Notes: generated from the sequence alone by a model not told the origin. DNA of 64,000 nt from a cyanobiont of Ornithocercus magnificus (GCA_007996965.1 BIMP01000001.1:1240001-1304000); one strand, 5' to 3'; counted from the stretch's first letter, positions 27,405-38,341 are shown. Numbers and translations: made by a program.

Positions 27405-29564
27405 GTGTCCTCTACCTTTCTTCTTGAGATCGGAACTGAGGAGCTTCCAGCTGACTTCGTTAGGCAAGCACTAGTTCAGTTAAACAATAGTATTACCCGA
27501 GATCTAGGCCAGCTCTGCTTGTCTCACGGCGCGGTTTTAACTGGTGGTACTCCGCGGCGTTTGGTGATCCGTGTCAAGGATCTTGCTGATATGCAGCAAG
27601 ATCGACGCGAGGAGCGTAAGGGACCTTTAGCTAGCCAGGCTTTCAAGGATGGTGTCCCAGGACCTGCAGCTATTGGATTTGCGCGAAGCTGCGGGATTGA
27701 GCCTAGAGACCTGGAGCTCCGAGATACACCTAGGGGTATGTGTGTATTTGCCTCTACTTTAATCAAGGGTTATCCTACTGCTAACCTGCTAAGCACTCTC
27801 ATACCTAAGTGGATTAGGGGTATTCAGGGGGATAGGTTTATGCGTTGGGGAGCTGGGAAACAGCGATTTAGCCGGCCAATCCGTTGGCTTTTGTCTCTAT
27901 TTGGTACAGAAGTAGTTCCTGTACAACTTAAAGGTACCGATCCCGAAGTTATTGCTGATCGCATTAGCCGAGGTCATCGTCTCCACGATGATTATATTGT
28001 TGTCTCGTCGGCTGATGAGCATGCTGGCCTTCTTAATGCAGCAGGTGTTATAATAGACCGTGCAGATCGTGCTGAGAGAATCCGTCAAGGCATATATGTT
28101 GCTGCTTCTGCTGTTAATGGAGAACCAGACTGCCCAAAGTCTCTACTTCAAGAGTTGACAGACCTCGTCGAGTCACCGCAGATTATCTCCGGCACCATTA
28201 GCGATAAATTTCTTGACCTCCCACCTGAAGTTATTACTACGGTAATGCAATCTCATCAGCGCTATATACCGCTGCGAGCTCCCAATGCACCAACTAGTCT
28301 CCTTCTCTTGGGGTCTCGGGAAGTGATGCATCCTACATTCCTCATGATTAGCAACGGCCTTGCTGAATCATCCGATAATGTACGTCATGGTAATGAGCGA
28401 GTCCTAACAGCACGCTTAGCCGATGCCGAATTCTTCCTGGCTCAGGATCGTCAGCAGTCGAGTGCTGATCGCCGTGAAGCCCTTGCTAGTGTGACTTTTG
28501 CCGAAGGACTTGGCAACTTGCGGGACCGCTGTGACCGCATTGAGTGGCTAACAGATCTCCTCACACAACACCTAAAACTCTCTATTGCCGATACTGAATC
28601 AGCTCGCCGTGCAGCTTATCTATGCAAACACGATCTGGTGAGTCGGATGGTGAGCGAATTTCCTGAGCTTCAAGGCTTGATAGGTGGCAAGTACTTGATA
28701 GAAGAAGGCGAGTCCAGCGAGGTTGCACTTGCAGTGATAGAGCACTATCTACCCCGTGGAGCTGGTGATGCTCTGCCGGGCAGCAACGCTGGTGCCGTCG
28801 TTGCACTGGCTGAGAGATTAGAGCTGCTACTGAGTATTCTGTCTAAAGGTGAGCGTCCCAGCGGCTCCTCAGATCCCTATGCCCTCCGGCGTGCCGGTAA
28901 TGGACTACTGCAAATTTTATGGAGTCGTAATTGGCAAGTTGACCTAAACAAGATTTTGGAGGAGGCAATCCAGCACTGGAAGTCTCTTTTCTCTACTTTT
29001 AATTTAAACACTGGCACTTTGAAAGTTGATCTCAGTCTTTTGATAAGGCAGCGACTAGTACTACAACTTGAGGATGAAGGTTTTGACCTTGATCTAATCC
29101 AAGCCGTGGCTGGTGAGCAGATAGCAATTGATGGCCTGCTAGCTAATCCCAGCGATGTACGCCAAAGGCTTGTGTTGCTGGCAGCGTTCCGCCGTGATGG
29201 CAGACTTAAGACTATTCAGGCAACAGTGCAGCGGGCATCTAGACTTGCTGCCAAGGGTGATTTGCCAGATAAGACAATTGACCCGTCGTTAGTAGTGCAA
29301 CCAGCGCAGTTCGAATCCCTAAGTGAGCAGGCCCTTCTCGACCAGTTGCAAGCCTTACAGCCGAGTGCATTAAAGCGAGACTATATCAGCTTAGCTCAAG
29401 GACTGCAGTCTACTGCAATCATCCTTTCCTCATTTCTCGACGGCAATTCAAGCGTTATGGTGATGGCTAAGGATCCAGACATCCGGCGTAACCGCCTCAA
29501 CTTGCTGAGTGTGCTACGCAATCAGGCCACTGTCCTAGCCGATTTCGATGTTATCCAGGGTTAA
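27405..29564 (+). CDS. glyS: Glycine--tRNA ligase beta subunit
   Basis: About 719 residues from a GTG at 27405, which gives the conserved N-terminus STFLLEIGTEELPADFVRQAL. The frame is open from a TTG at 27390, a weaker choice. RFSRPIRWLLSLFG, VMQSHQRYIPL, and the C-terminal SSDPYALRRAGNGLLQIL are typical of GlyS. It needs the alpha subunit GlyQ, which is not in this window. It converges on chlP. Confidence 0.96.
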   Translation: MSSTFLLEIGTEELPADFVRQALVQLNNSITRDLGQLCLSHGAVLTGGTPRRLVIRVKDLADMQQDRREERKGPLASQAFKDGVPGPAAIGFARSCGIEPRDLELRDTPRGMCVFASTLIKGYPTANLLSTLIPKWIRGIQGDRFMRWGAGKQRFSRPIRWLLSLFGTEVVPVQLKGTDPEVIADRISRGHRLHDDYIVVSSADEHAGLLNAAGVIIDRADRAERIRQGIYVAASAVNGEPDCPKSLLQELTDLVESPQIISGTISDKFLDLPPEVITTVMQSHQRYIPLRAPNAPTSLLLLGSREVMHPTFLMISNGLAESSDNVRHGNERVLTARLADAEFFLAQDRQQSSADRREALASVTFAEGLGNLRDRCDRIEWLTDLLTQHLKLSIADTESARRAAYLCKHDLVSRMVSEFPELQGLIGGKYLIEEGESSEVALAVIEHYLPRGAGDALPGSNAGAVVALAERLELLLSILSKGERPSGSSDPYALRRAGNGLLQILWSRNWQVDLNKILEEAIQHWKSLFSTFNLNTGTLKVDLSLLIRQRLVLQLEDEGFDLDLIQAVAGEQIAIDGLLANPSDVRQRLVLLAAFRRDGRLKTIQATVQRASRLAAKGDLPDKTIDPSLVVQPAQFESLSEQALLDQLQALQPSALKRDYISLAQGLQSTAIILSSFLDGNSSVMVMAKDPDIRRNRLNLLSVLRNQATVLADFDVIQG

Positions 29565-29661
29565 GCTTAGGCCTTAACTTAACTAGAGGTAATTTACTAT
29601 TGCTACATTGCTACTTAGCTGTTGAGAACTTCATCACATTCATTGATCTGGACAATTCTCC

Positions 29662-30954
29662 TCACATTAAACCTTGATGAGTAGCTGAAGGGACTGGTGT
29701 ATAGCTTGATGGGGCCAAAGCCTGACCACGTAGCAAGCTGGCAAGTGTACGCACTGTCAGTTTAGCTTGCTGCCAAGGATTCATCCTCACAACACGCTTG
29801 TATAAGTAGCTGTCGAAAGTCAATTTCTGAACATCGCGGTCATTGCACATCTCAACAAACGCTTCCCGTGAAGCATCATTGCGGTAAAATATGTTCTGTA
29901 GGATTTCTAGTACTTTATAAGTAGTGCCATATTGACGGTCCCAGCGGCGCAGATAGGTATGCTTAATCTCTTTCTCTAACGGAACTCTGCGACCATCACC
30001 GGAGATCTCAACGATTGCCTCAGCGCACATACGACCACTCTTAGCAGCAAAGTAGATGCCCTCACCTGAACTTTTTGTGACATAGCCAGCTGCATCACCA
30101 ACAAGAGCCATACGGCCTACGACTCGGCGGGGCCTAGGATGTTCAGGGATTGGATGGGCTTCTACTTTGATCACCTGGCCATAGGATAACCTCTTGCTGG
30201 CCCGATCACGGATGCCTTTCTGCAGACTCTTAATCAGTGGTTGGTGTTGCTGCATGGTGCCTGTTCCAACTGCTACGTGGTCATGTTTGGGAAATACCCA
30301 GGCATAGAAGTCAGGTGAAACATCATTGCCGACATACATCTCGGCCAAGTTCTCGTAATAGCACATCTCCTCGGGTGGGAGCTTGATACGTTCCTGGAAG
30401 GCAATTGCTAGGTTGTAATCGCCAGCATCCATGGCTTTAGCTACGCGGGAGTTTGCACCATCGGCTCCAATGACTAAGTCTACCTCTATAAAGCTTGGTA
30501 CTCCCCTAAGACTACCACTACTATAGTCAGCGTAGTGTACCACGTATGGCCCCTGGCGATGTGGTCCTGGGCCTGTATCAATGCGCTGCACTAATCCATT
30601 AACGAGTATAGCACCAAGATCAGCAGCACGATTGCGGAGGAAAGCATCTAGCACCTCGCGGCGACACATGCCGATGAAAGCATTCTCACCGTAGCCAAGC
30701 GAGTCAAGATGAATGTCAACCTCACAATTGGAGGGCGAAATCATCTTCATGTTCCGGACTTTGCGGTCAATGATTGTGTCCGGAAGATCGAATTCCTCTA
30801 CCATGCAGAGGGGAATAGCACCGCCACAGGGTTTGGCGTTAGCTAACTTACGCTCAAAAATCCAGGTCTGGATGCCAGCCCGAGCTAGAGTCTCTGCAGC
30901 ACAAGAGCCACTTGGTCCACCGCCAACTACAGCAACTCGTAATTCTTCAGCCAT
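29662..30954 (-). CDS. chlP: Geranylgeranyl reductase
   Basis: About 430 residues from the ATG at 30954 (MAEELRVAVVGGGPSGSCAA); an in-frame start 12 codons earlier is possible. GGGPSGSCAAETLARAG is the FAD-binding motif, KPCGGAIPLCMVEEF and VGDAAGYVTKSSGEGIYFA are diagnostic of ChlP. It reduces the geranylgeranyl chain to phytyl for chlorophyll a and tocopherol. Divergent from the VanY-type gene. Confidence 0.96.
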   Translation of the reverse strand: MAEELRVAVVGGGPSGSCAAETLARAGIQTWIFERKLANAKPCGGAIPLCMVEEFDLPDTIIDRKVRNMKMISPSNCEVDIHLDSLGYGENAFIGMCRREVLDAFLRNRAADLGAILVNGLVQRIDTGPGPHRQGPYVVHYADYSSGSLRGVPSFIEVDLVIGADGANSRVAKAMDAGDYNLAIAFQERIKLPPEEMCYYENLAEMYVGNDVSPDFYAWVFPKHDHVAVGTGTMQQHQPLIKSLQKGIRDRASKRLSYGQVIKVEAHPIPEHPRPRRVVGRMALVGDAAGYVTKSSGEGIYFAAKSGRMCAEAIVEISGDGRRVPLEKEIKHTYLRRWDRQYGTTYKVLEILQNIFYRNDASREAFVEMCNDRDVQKLTFDSYLYKRVVRMNPWQQAKLTVRTLASLLRGQALAPSSYTPVPSATHQGLM

Positions 30955-31069
30955 ATCGCAGCTGTGCTTTTCACTGCAAGAGCTTACCACCTGAGCTCGG
31001 TCAAGGTTGCAAAGGAGCCTAGTTTACCCCACACGCACACTTACCATTTGTCTAGAAGCTGTTAAAAGT

Positions 31070-31825
31070 GTGGGCCGGGCTACTGCAAGGCATTGCAGCT
31101 ATGATGAGATTCCTGTAGCAAGACGGGTTTATCTGCCACGTCGGCATACTGGTTCCAGACTCTTGTGTATCTATCTTATAGCTTTTGGCAGCTTCTTGTC
31201 AGTGTTAGTTGCACTAATTGGTCAGAGTCCTTTTGCCTTTACAAGATTGCAGGGTGCTCTCCCCAAAGCAAAAGTTGAAAGTCATCCAACTCTAGACAAG
31301 CGTCTACTCGGTCATTTCCCCTATCCCGAGGTAGCAGGTGCAAAGCTGGTAGACGTTGCACCTGGGGTTCAACTGCATAAAGAAGCTGCGGCCTCACTTG
31401 AAGCAATGCGCCTAGCCGCAGCTTCAGATGGTGTCAAACTCGCAGTGCTTAGTGGCTATAGATCACATGCTTTACAGAAGAGAATCTTCTTCGAAGTTAA
31501 GTCAGAAAGGAATCAGAGCGCTGAGGAACGCGCTAAGGTCTCTGCACCACCAGGGTACTCGGAGCATAGTACTGGTTATGCCGTAGATCTTGGCGACGCC
31601 AAGGCTCCAGTGACACACCTACTAAGTAGCTTCGAGTCTACTCAGGCTTTCCGTTGGCTGCAAGATCATGCTGCTAGTTACCACTTTGTGCTTTCGTTCC
31701 CTCCTGATAATTCCCAAGGAGTAAACTATGAACCTTGGCACTGGCGCTTCGAGGGATCTGTCTCTGCTTTATTAGAGTTTGAGGCACCTCGCCGACTCAA
31801 CCAAGCATACTACAAGCTGCCTTAA
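31070..31825 (+). CDS. VanY-family D-alanyl-D-alanine carboxypeptidase
   Basis: About 251 residues from a GTG at 31070; a TTG at 31007 is an alternative start. A membrane anchor (LLCIYLIAFGSFLSVLVALI) is followed by the peptidase domain. Zinc-binding motifs are SEHSTGYAVDLGD (HxxxxxxD) and EPWHWRFE, with LSGYRSHALQKRIF in between. It should trim the D-Ala-D-Ala end of peptidoglycan stems in the periplasm. The stop is followed by a long gene-free stretch. Confidence 0.88.
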   Translation: MGRATARHCSYDEIPVARRVYLPRRHTGSRLLCIYLIAFGSFLSVLVALIGQSPFAFTRLQGALPKAKVESHPTLDKRLLGHFPYPEVAGAKLVDVAPGVQLHKEAAASLEAMRLAAASDGVKLAVLSGYRSHALQKRIFFEVKSERNQSAEERAKVSAPPGYSEHSTGYAVDLGDAKAPVTHLLSSFESTQAFRWLQDHAASYHFVLSFPPDNSQGVNYEPWHWRFEGSVSALLEFEAPRRLNQAYYKLP

Positions 31826-32212
31826 GTAGACTTGGTGATTATCAGGAAGACCACACTGAGCTGAGCTAGAACTGTTCAGCAGCTGGCCCAGCTCAAGCAT
31901 TTCTTTTAAGTTAGGGCAGGCTCTTAAGATTATTTAAGTCTGCCACCGTAGACTCGGTACTGGCTATTTAGCTGATCTTCAGACTATATGATTTGTAATT
32001 TGACTAAACTCAGGCACAGGAAGTCCTTGCATCTGTACTTCTTACGGCAAATCTGAAGTGTCCAGCCAAGCAGTTCGTAAACAGAGCAAGTGATAAATGC
32101 AGATGGGTCCAGTAGCATCTAACGCTCCAGTCAAATCCCATGCTGAGATAGGCTCTTGTGGTAAACCCCTGAGGGCATTTTCAGTCCCTCGACCACTTTA
32201 TCGGACTCCTTA
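31826..32212. other. Gene-free stretch of about 390 bp before typA
   Basis: No coding frame or tRNA was recognised. Small inverted repeats are present, for example AGCTGG-C-CCAGCT near 31880. It must contain the typA promoter and perhaps the end of the VanY transcript; no clear terminator with a T-run is visible. Confidence 0.45.
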
Positions 32213-34018
32213 ATGAGCGGCCAGGCCAAAGCAATCCGCAACATTGCTATTATAGCTCATGTCGATCATGGCAAAACCACTTTGGTAGATGCCCTGCTGA
32301 CTCAGTCAGGAATCTTCCGCGACAACCAGTCTGTGCCTACCCGCGTAATGGATTCCAATGATCTGGAGAGGGAGCGAGGCATTACTATTCTTTCAAAGAA
32401 TACCGCTGTTACCTATAACGAAACACGGATCAATATCGTTGACACTCCAGGACATGCAGACTTTGGCGGTGAAGTTGAACGTGTACTTGGGATGGTGGAC
32501 GGCTGCTTGTTAATTGTTGATGCTAATGAAGGCCCTATGCCTCAAACACGCTTTGTACTAAAGAAGGCTCTAGAACAAGGGCTGCGCCCAATCGTGTTCG
32601 TTAATAAAATTGACCGCGCCTGTACTATGCCTGAAACTGCTGTTGACAAGGTACTAGATCTGTTCATCGAACTCGGTGCAGACGACGATCAGTGTGATTT
32701 CCCCTATCTTTTTGGCAGCGGCTTGGGGGGCTTCGCTAAACCAGATATGAAGACCGATAGTAATGATATGCGACCTTTATTCGATGCAATTTTGCGCCAT
32801 GTACCACCGCCAGTAGGAGACCCTACTAAACCTCTACAACTACAAATTACCACTCTTGACTACTCTGATTTTCTAGGGCGTATCATAATTGGGCGGGTAC
32901 ATAATGGTAGTATCCGTCAGGGACAGAATGCATCACTGATAAAAGATAACGGGAGTACTAAACGCGGACGCATCACTAAATTACTTGGCTTTGATGGACT
33001 CCAGCGCATCGAGATTAAGGAAGCTAGTGCTGGCGACCTTGTCGCTGTAGTCGGGTTTGATGATGTCAATATTGGTGAAACTATTGCCTGCCCAGATAGC
33101 CCCCGAGCTCTTCCCTTAATTAAGGTAGACGAACCAACCCTTCAGATGATCTTCGTCGTTAACGATTCACCATTTTCAGGCAAAGAGGGCAAGTTCGTAA
33201 CCAGCCGCCAGGTGCGTGATCGTCTGCAACGTGAATTGCTTACTAATGTTGCATTGCGGGTAGAAGATACAAGCTCACCAGAGCAGTTTGCAGTCAGCGG
33301 GAGAGGTGAGCTTCATCTAGGAATTTTGATCGAGACTATGCGTCGTGAGGGCTACGAATTCCAAGTTTCACAACCTCAAGTCATCTTTCGGACCATAGAT
33401 GGCACACCTTGTGAGCCAGTAGAAACTTTGGTCATGGATATTCCGGATGGAGCAGTAGGTAGCTGTATAGAGAAACTTGGCATTCGCAAAGGAGAAATGC
33501 AAAACATGGAAGCTGGAACTGATGGACGCACGCAGTTGGAATTTGTTGTTCCCTCACGGGGTCTTATAGGCTTCCGCGGTGAATTTGTACGCGCTACGCA
33601 TGGTGAGGGAGTCATGAGCCATTCCTTTTTTGAGTATCGTCCAATGGTGGGCGACTTTGACACTCGCCGGAATGGTGTATTAGTTGCTTCTGAGGAGGGA
33701 ACTGCCACCTTCTATGCCCTCAAGAATGCTGAGAATCGTGGTCAGTTTTTTATCACTCCAGGAGTTAAAGTCTATAAAGGCATGATTATCGGTGAGAGCA
33801 ACCGGCCACAAGATCTAGAAATTAATATTTGCAAGGTTAAACACCTAACTAATATGCGCTCTGCAGGCGCTGATGAGCTTGACACACTCCAAACCCCAAC
33901 TCAAATGACGCTAGAAAGAGCACTAGAGTATATAGGCCCTGGTGAAATGTTGGAAGTAACACCTGAGTCAATCCGTCTGCGCAAACTCCCCACTCGAAAA
34001 GTGGCTAAGAAGCGATGA
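32213..34018 (+). CDS. typA: Translational GTPase TypA/BipA
   Basis: 601 residues. G1 AHVDHGKTT, the switch region with RGITI, G3 [15 protein letters not shown] and G4 NKIDR are intact. The C-terminal domain has [25 protein letters not shown] and [15 protein letters not shown], specific to BipA. It binds the ribosome and aids 50S assembly and stress adaptation. The stop overlaps the start of the DUF309 gene. Confidence 0.97.
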   Translation: MSGQAKAIRNIAIIAHVDHGKTTLVDALLTQSGIFRDNQSVPTRVMDSNDLERERGITILSKNTAVTYNETRINIVDTPGHADFGGEVERVLGMVDGCLLIVDANEGPMPQTRFVLKKALEQGLRPIVFVNKIDRACTMPETAVDKVLDLFIELGADDDQCDFPYLFGSGLGGFAKPDMKTDSNDMRPLFDAILRHVPPPVGDPTKPLQLQITTLDYSDFLGRIIIGRVHNGSIRQGQNASLIKDNGSTKRGRITKLLGFDGLQRIEIKEASAGDLVAVVGFDDVNIGETIACPDSPRALPLIKVDEPTLQMIFVVNDSPFSGKEGKFVTSRQVRDRLQRELLTNVALRVEDTSSPEQFAVSGRGELHLGILIETMRREGYEFQVSQPQVIFRTIDGTPCEPVETLVMDIPDGAVGSCIEKLGIRKGEMQNMEAGTDGRTQLEFVVPSRGLIGFRGEFVRATHGEGVMSHSFFEYRPMVGDFDTRRNGVLVASEEGTATFYALKNAENRGQFFITPGVKVYKGMIIGESNRPQDLEINICKVKHLTNMRSAGADELDTLQTPTQMTLERALEYIGPGEMLEVTPESIRLRKLPTRKVAKKR

Positions 34019-34416
34019 TCATGTCAAAGACCAGATCCGATTGCCCTAGCAAAGATCACCGATTTACAGCTGGGGTCAGACTTTTTAATATGGGTAAGTG
34101 GTATGAAGCTCACGACATCTTTGAGGATCTCTGGCACGAGACCTTAGAACCTGAGAGAAGATCTCTTCAGGGCATTCTTCAAGCAGCTGTTGCACAACTT
34201 CATCTGGAGTCTGGTAATCAGCGCGGAGCCATGATCCTCTATGGCGAAAGCCTAGGACGTCTCCGTACTCCTGGCGCTCCTGATCTTGGTCTGGACATAG
34301 AAGCACTCTGCTCCAATGTTGAGAGGCGGCTATGTGCCTTGCAAATTGGCAGCAACCCAGACTTACATCCACACCCACAGTTAACAAGCAAGGTTATACG
34401 GTCTGACGAGATTTAG
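34015..34416 (+). CDS. DUF309 family protein
   Basis: 133 residues. FNMGKWYEAHDIFEDLWHET followed by LQGILQAAVAQLHLESGN is the DUF309 helical motif with conserved His, Glu and Trp. Function is unknown. It begins inside the typA stop (ATGA overlap; another ATG lies two codons later) and is followed 9 bp later by lptA, so it may be part of an envelope-linked transcript. Confidence 0.85.
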   Translation: MIMSKTRSDCPSKDHRFTAGVRLFNMGKWYEAHDIFEDLWHETLEPERRSLQGILQAAVAQLHLESGNQRGAMILYGESLGRLRTPGAPDLGLDIEALCSNVERRLCALQIGSNPDLHPHPQLTSKVIRSDEI

Positions 34417-34425
34417 ATCTCGTGA

Positions 34426-34875
34426 ATGAGGACACTATTTTCCTCATACAGAAGTTGCTGGATGCAAATGGCATTCCGATTATTTCTTAGCCTTGCTACT
34501 GTTCTTGCCATGCCGCTGACTAGCTGGGCACAGATACAAGACGATCACAACATCATTACCATTGAGTCTGATATGCAGACTGCTGACGACTCTACTGGGA
34601 TTATAACTGCTACTGGCAATGTCAGGATTTCTTATCCTGCCCACGGTGTAGTTGCCACTTCCCGTCAAGCTCAGTATTTTAGCCGCGAAGCCCGCGTCGT
34701 TCTCAGTGGTGACGTCGATGTACTTGAGAAAGGTGGCAACCTGTTACGAGCTGAACGGGTGACTTACCAGCTAGATAAGGAGCAAGCTGTTGCCGAGCCT
34801 GCTGAGGGTCAGCAAGTCTTCAGCCAGCTAACAATTCGCTCCAAGGTACCAATCTTGATGCCTCTCATTCCATGA
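34426..34875 (+). CDS. lptA: LptA/OstA-like lipopolysaccharide transport protein
   Basis: 149 residues. A signal peptide (FRLFLSLATVLAMPLTSWAQ) precedes an OstA-like beta-jellyroll: IESDMQTADDSTGIITATGN, VVATSRQAQYFSREARVVLSG and LLRAERVTYQLDKEQ. LptA-type proteins form the periplasmic bridge for LPS. It is short, as expected for a single OstA domain. Its stop overlaps the lptB start by 4 nt. The ATG at 34462 (MQMAF) is an alternative start with a more usual signal peptide. Confidence 0.88.
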   Translation: MRTLFSSYRSCWMQMAFRLFLSLATVLAMPLTSWAQIQDDHNIITIESDMQTADDSTGIITATGNVRISYPAHGVVATSRQAQYFSREARVVLSGDVDVLEKGGNLLRAERVTYQLDKEQAVAEPAEGQQVFSQLTIRSKVPILMPLIP

Positions 34876-35600
34876 GTCTGAACTTGGAACGAGTTGTTTT
34901 GATTCTGGGAGGCCGACCTTTGGTCAGAGGGGTAACCCTGCACCTAAACCCCGGTGAGATTGTGGGCTTATTGGGTCCGAACGGAGCAGGTAAGACCACC
35001 ACCTTCAACCTAGTTACTGGTTTACTCCGCCCTGATAGTGGTCGCGTACTTCTGGAGGGACGCTCTGTTGCTGGGCTGTCTATGCCTGCTCGAGCACGTT
35101 TAGGAATTGGCTATCTACCTCAGGAACCCAGCATTTTCCGTCATCTGACTACTCGAGAGAATCTCGAGCTAGTTCTTGCACAGAGCAGTCTACCAGCAAC
35201 ATTTCAGCATTCACGCCTCAATAGATTGATTGAGGACTTCCACCTCAGCTCTTTCATCAACTGCCGTGGCTTTCAGCTCTCTGGGGGTGAGCGGCGGCGT
35301 TGCGAGGTTGCTCGAGCTCTTGCGATGGGTAGTCAAGGCCCACATTATCTTCTGCTTGACGAGCCATTTGCCGGCGTTGATCCTCTAGCTGTTGCCGATC
35401 TCCAGAATCTAATCCATGACTTGCGTAGACGTGGTGTAGGGATCTTGATTACCGACCATAATGTTCGCGAGACTCTTGCCATTACCGATAGGGCCTATAT
35501 ACTTACTGAGGGAAGCATCTTGGCCTCGGGTCCATCTAGTCAGGTAGCCCATAATCAGCAGGTGCGTCGTCATTACCTTGGAGAGACATTTCAGCTGTGA
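34872..35600 (+). CDS. lptB: LPS export ABC transporter ATPase LptB
   Basis: 242 residues. Walker A GPNGAGKTT, LptB-type YLPQEPSIFRHLT, signature LSGGERRRCEVARAL, Walker B YLLLDEPFAGVDP and LITDHNVRETL are all present. It powers extraction of LPS from the inner membrane with LptF/G. The ATGA overlap with lptA and the GTGA overlap with the next gene show a tight operon. Confidence 0.95.
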   Translation: MSLNLERVVLILGGRPLVRGVTLHLNPGEIVGLLGPNGAGKTTTFNLVTGLLRPDSGRVLLEGRSVAGLSMPARARLGIGYLPQEPSIFRHLTTRENLELVLAQSSLPATFQHSRLNRLIEDFHLSSFINCRGFQLSGGERRRCEVARALAMGSQGPHYLLLDEPFAGVDPLAVADLQNLIHDLRRRGVGILITDHNVRETLAITDRAYILTEGSILASGPSSQVAHNQQVRRHYLGETFQL

Positions 35601-36802
35601 TAGTCGACACACTCAAGAGTGTTGTCCAGTTTGTGCAAACCCGGGCTACTTATCCCTGGCTCACTGGCTTGTGGCGATCTGCCCTCCTTGACCGTTGGTT
35701 GATTAAGGAAATTACTAGTCCGTTACTATTTGCTATTGCTGCTTTTACTGTTGTTTCCTTATCTGTGGGGGTGATGTTTGAGCTCATTAGACGAATTGTC
35801 GAGTCTGGTCTTCCGGTAATCACTGCTATACAGATTTTGGGACTCCGCTTACCAGGCTTTCTCGTTATATCCTTCCCAATGGCCACATTGATGGCTTGCT
35901 TATTAGCGTACAGTCGCCTCTCAGCAAATAGTGAGCTCACCGCACTACGTAGCGTTGGCATCACTACTCGGCGAATTGTAGCTCCTGCGCTTGCTTTGTC
36001 AATATTCATGACTCTAGTGACTTTCATATTCAACGATATCATTGTCCCCCGAGCTAACCAATCTGCTGAGTTAACGTTTCGTCGTGCTTTAGGCCGTTCT
36101 CTGGCTACCGAGAAGGGAAACGACATCATTTACTCACAGTTTGGCCAGCTCACCGACACTAAATCTAATAAGCAACGCCGAGGTCTGGCTAGGTTGTTTT
36201 ATGCCCGTAAGTTTGATAACGGCACTATGCAAAACGTAACTGTGCTTGACTTCTCGCGTCTTGGTTTTACCCAGATGTTAGTTGCTGAACGGGGTGACTG
36301 GAATGAGCAAGAAGCTAAGTGGGAATTTCTAGATGGTCAAATTCTAACTCTTACACCTAATGGCAGTACAACTCGTGCAGACTTTGAACACTATTTCTAT
36401 CCATTGAATGCTGGCCCTTTACAAGTAGCTCAGCTTCCAAAAGATGCAAACAACATGACGCTATCTGAAGCAATTGAGGCTGAGAGGCTACTGACTAATG
36501 CTGGTAGTTACAAGCAGGCACGAAAGTTAAGGGTACGTATTCAAGAGAAGTTTACCCTGCCAATAGCTTGTTTAGTCTTTGGCCTAGTTGGGAGTAGTCT
36601 CGGGGCTAGACCCAACAGTCGAACAGGACGGAGTCAAGGTTTTGGCATCAGCATTTTGATAATCTTAGCTTATTACATGATTAGCTTCAGCTTTAGCTCG
36701 CTTGGGGTGAAGGGTGCTATTACTCCAATTACGGCAGCATGGTCGCCAGTACTGATCTCCTTAGGTACAGGTAGTTGGTTGTTACATCAGTCGAGCCGGT
36801 AA
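35597..36802 (+). CDS. LptF/LptG family permease
   Basis: 401 residues. Three membrane segments near the N-terminus ([20 protein letters not shown]; then [20 protein letters not shown] and others), a central soluble beta-jellyroll, and three C-terminal segments give the YjgP/YjgQ layout. [21 protein letters not shown] is the family motif. Picocyanobacteria often have one such gene, suggesting a homodimer instead of LptF-LptG. It starts at a GTG overlapping the lptB stop. Confidence 0.9.
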   Translation: MIVDTLKSVVQFVQTRATYPWLTGLWRSALLDRWLIKEITSPLLFAIAAFTVVSLSVGVMFELIRRIVESGLPVITAIQILGLRLPGFLVISFPMATLMACLLAYSRLSANSELTALRSVGITTRRIVAPALALSIFMTLVTFIFNDIIVPRANQSAELTFRRALGRSLATEKGNDIIYSQFGQLTDTKSNKQRRGLARLFYARKFDNGTMQNVTVLDFSRLGFTQMLVAERGDWNEQEAKWEFLDGQILTLTPNGSTTRADFEHYFYPLNAGPLQVAQLPKDANNMTLSEAIEAERLLTNAGSYKQARKLRVRIQEKFTLPIACLVFGLVGSSLGARPNSRTGRSQGFGISILIILAYYMISFSFSSLGVKGAITPITAAWSPVLISLGTGSWLLHQSSR

Positions 36803-36851
36803 CCCACGCGCCAGAATTGGCTTATCTGATGGCTTGCTTCCGTCATTAGCA

Positions 36852-37796
36852 ATGAACTGGTTGAGTGTGATTCCGACAGCCCCGTCTGACCCTGTCCTTT
36901 TTCTAGGGCTTTTGAGCTTCGGACTACTGTTAGTGGCTATCCCTTGTAGCTTCTGGTCCCTCTCGAGCGGTATCAGTACAACCTCAGTACGATTCCTTGT
37001 GGCCCTAGCCAACCTTGTGCTCGCTGCCCAACTTGTATTGCGCTGGTGGCAATCAGGCCACTTTCCTATTAGTAATCTCTACGAGTCTCTCTGCTTCCTT
37101 GCCTGGGCTTGTACTCTTACTCAGCTGCTAGTGGAGCGTGCTTGGCCGACGCCTGCTATTTCTGCAGCGGCCACACCAATGGGTCTGGGTTGCATTGCTT
37201 TTGCCAGCTTTGCCCTGCCTGACCAGTTACAGCATTCTTCCCCTCTTGTACCAGCTCTACGCTCAAGCTGGCTGGTGATGCATGTTAGCGTGATCATGTT
37301 TAGCTATGCAGCTTTACTTGTAGGCTCTTTGCTATCTCTAGCCGTGTTGCTTAGTAACCAAGACACGGCCCTCGAAATGCGCAGCAGCTCTATTGGTGCC
37401 GGCTCTTTCCGACAAAATGTTGCTTCACATAGCATGTCTTCTGGATCTCTTCAATTACGATCCGAAACTTTAAGTCCCAGCGAACAGATCGATAGCCTTA
37501 GTTATAGGACAATCACAGTAGGTTTCTTGCTGCTAACTCTTGGTATCGTCAGTGGTGCTGTTTGGGCCAATGAGGCCTGGGGTAGTTGGTGGAGTTGGGA
37601 TCCAAAAGAGACTTGGGCTTTAGTCTGCTGGCTTATTTATGCAGCATATCTTCACACGCGGCTTAGCCGGGGTTGGCAGGGGCGGAAGCCAGCCCTTGTA
37701 GCAGTTGCTGGTTTGCTGGCTATTTCTGTATGTTATATTGGAGTTAACTTGCTCGGCATTGGTCTACACAGCTACGGTTGGTTTCTGGAGGCATAA
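36852..37796 (+). CDS. ccsA: Cytochrome c biogenesis protein CcsA
   Basis: About 314 residues from the ATG at 36852; a TTG at 36834 is possible. There are about eight hydrophobic segments. The tryptophan-rich heme-handling motif [15 protein letters not shown] and conserved histidines ([19 protein letters not shown]) identify CcsA. With Ccs1/CcsB it attaches heme to c-type cytochromes on the lumenal side. It is last in the lpt cluster. Confidence 0.94.
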   Translation: MNWLSVIPTAPSDPVLFLGLLSFGLLLVAIPCSFWSLSSGISTTSVRFLVALANLVLAAQLVLRWWQSGHFPISNLYESLCFLAWACTLTQLLVERAWPTPAISAAATPMGLGCIAFASFALPDQLQHSSPLVPALRSSWLVMHVSVIMFSYAALLVGSLLSLAVLLSNQDTALEMRSSSIGAGSFRQNVASHSMSSGSLQLRSETLSPSEQIDSLSYRTITVGFLLLTLGIVSGAVWANEAWGSWWSWDPKETWALVCWLIYAAYLHTRLSRGWQGRKPALVAVAGLLAISVCYIGVNLLGIGLHSYGWFLEA

Positions 37797-37919
37797 ATTG
37801 TGTTTTCTTACTAGTGATGCCAACAGAAGCTGGTCTTAGGCACTTGCAGGTTACTAAGTAGACAATTCCAGTAGGTTCTTTTGTTACTCCTAAAGATGTA
37901 ATACTTAAGATACTCTGAC

Positions 37920-37940
37920 CTAGGTGGTAGACCTAGCATT
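37920..37940 (+). terminator. Possible terminator downstream of ccsA
   Basis: CTAGGT (37920-37925) pairs with ACCTAG (37931-37936) around the loop GGTAG, followed by CATTTT. It lies about 125 bp after the ccsA stop. The stem is short and the T-run weak. Confidence 0.35.
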
Positions 37941-38270
37941 TTAGGATATCTACTGCTAGTAGTTATACCAAGTTCTAAAAGACGATTTTCACTAAGGTTG
38001 GGTAGACTAAGAATGTTAACCGATCTATTTTACCCTTTGTAAACTTATTTAGATTAGATATGGAGAACACTTGACTACACATAAGAACGTCAATGTTAAA
38101 ACACTAGTTTATGATAACAAATGTTCTAAAACTGAGGCCTAATCTAGATTCATAATAGGTCGTAGACGTGATGTGCGTACCACAAGATGAACCACGCTTG
38201 AACTGCTGAAGTTAACGGCGTGCCAAACAGCTGACAATCATTACCAGAATGGCGGCTAGTCTATGTTGTA

Positions 38271-38318
38271 TATCTGAATACTTAACTCAGTAGTAACTAG
38301 AGCGTAAGTATTCAGATA
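38271..38318. repeat. 14-bp perfect inverted repeat
   Basis: TATCTGAATACTTA (38271-38284) is repeated as its exact reverse complement TAAGTATTCAGATA (38305-38318) with a 20-bp spacer. It lies 24 bp past the rpe stop. It could fold as a long stem in the rpe transcript, but no T-run follows on either strand. Confidence 0.85.
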
Positions 38319-38341
38319 GCGGAGTAGCTCTTGCAGGTGAC

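Larger units (their letters stand above)
37797..38341. other. Gene-free stretch of about 545 bp
   Basis: The longest gap in the window, between the convergent ends of ccsA and rpe. No coding frame or known RNA was recognised; the sequence is AT-rich. It holds a short hairpin near 37920 and a long inverted repeat at 38271-38318, both listed separately. Confidence 0.55.

Noticed and set aside
29657-29666. TCTCCTCACA, similar to the Yfr1 small RNA core
   Set aside because: It overlaps the end of chlP, lacks the exact core and the flanking stems and terminator.
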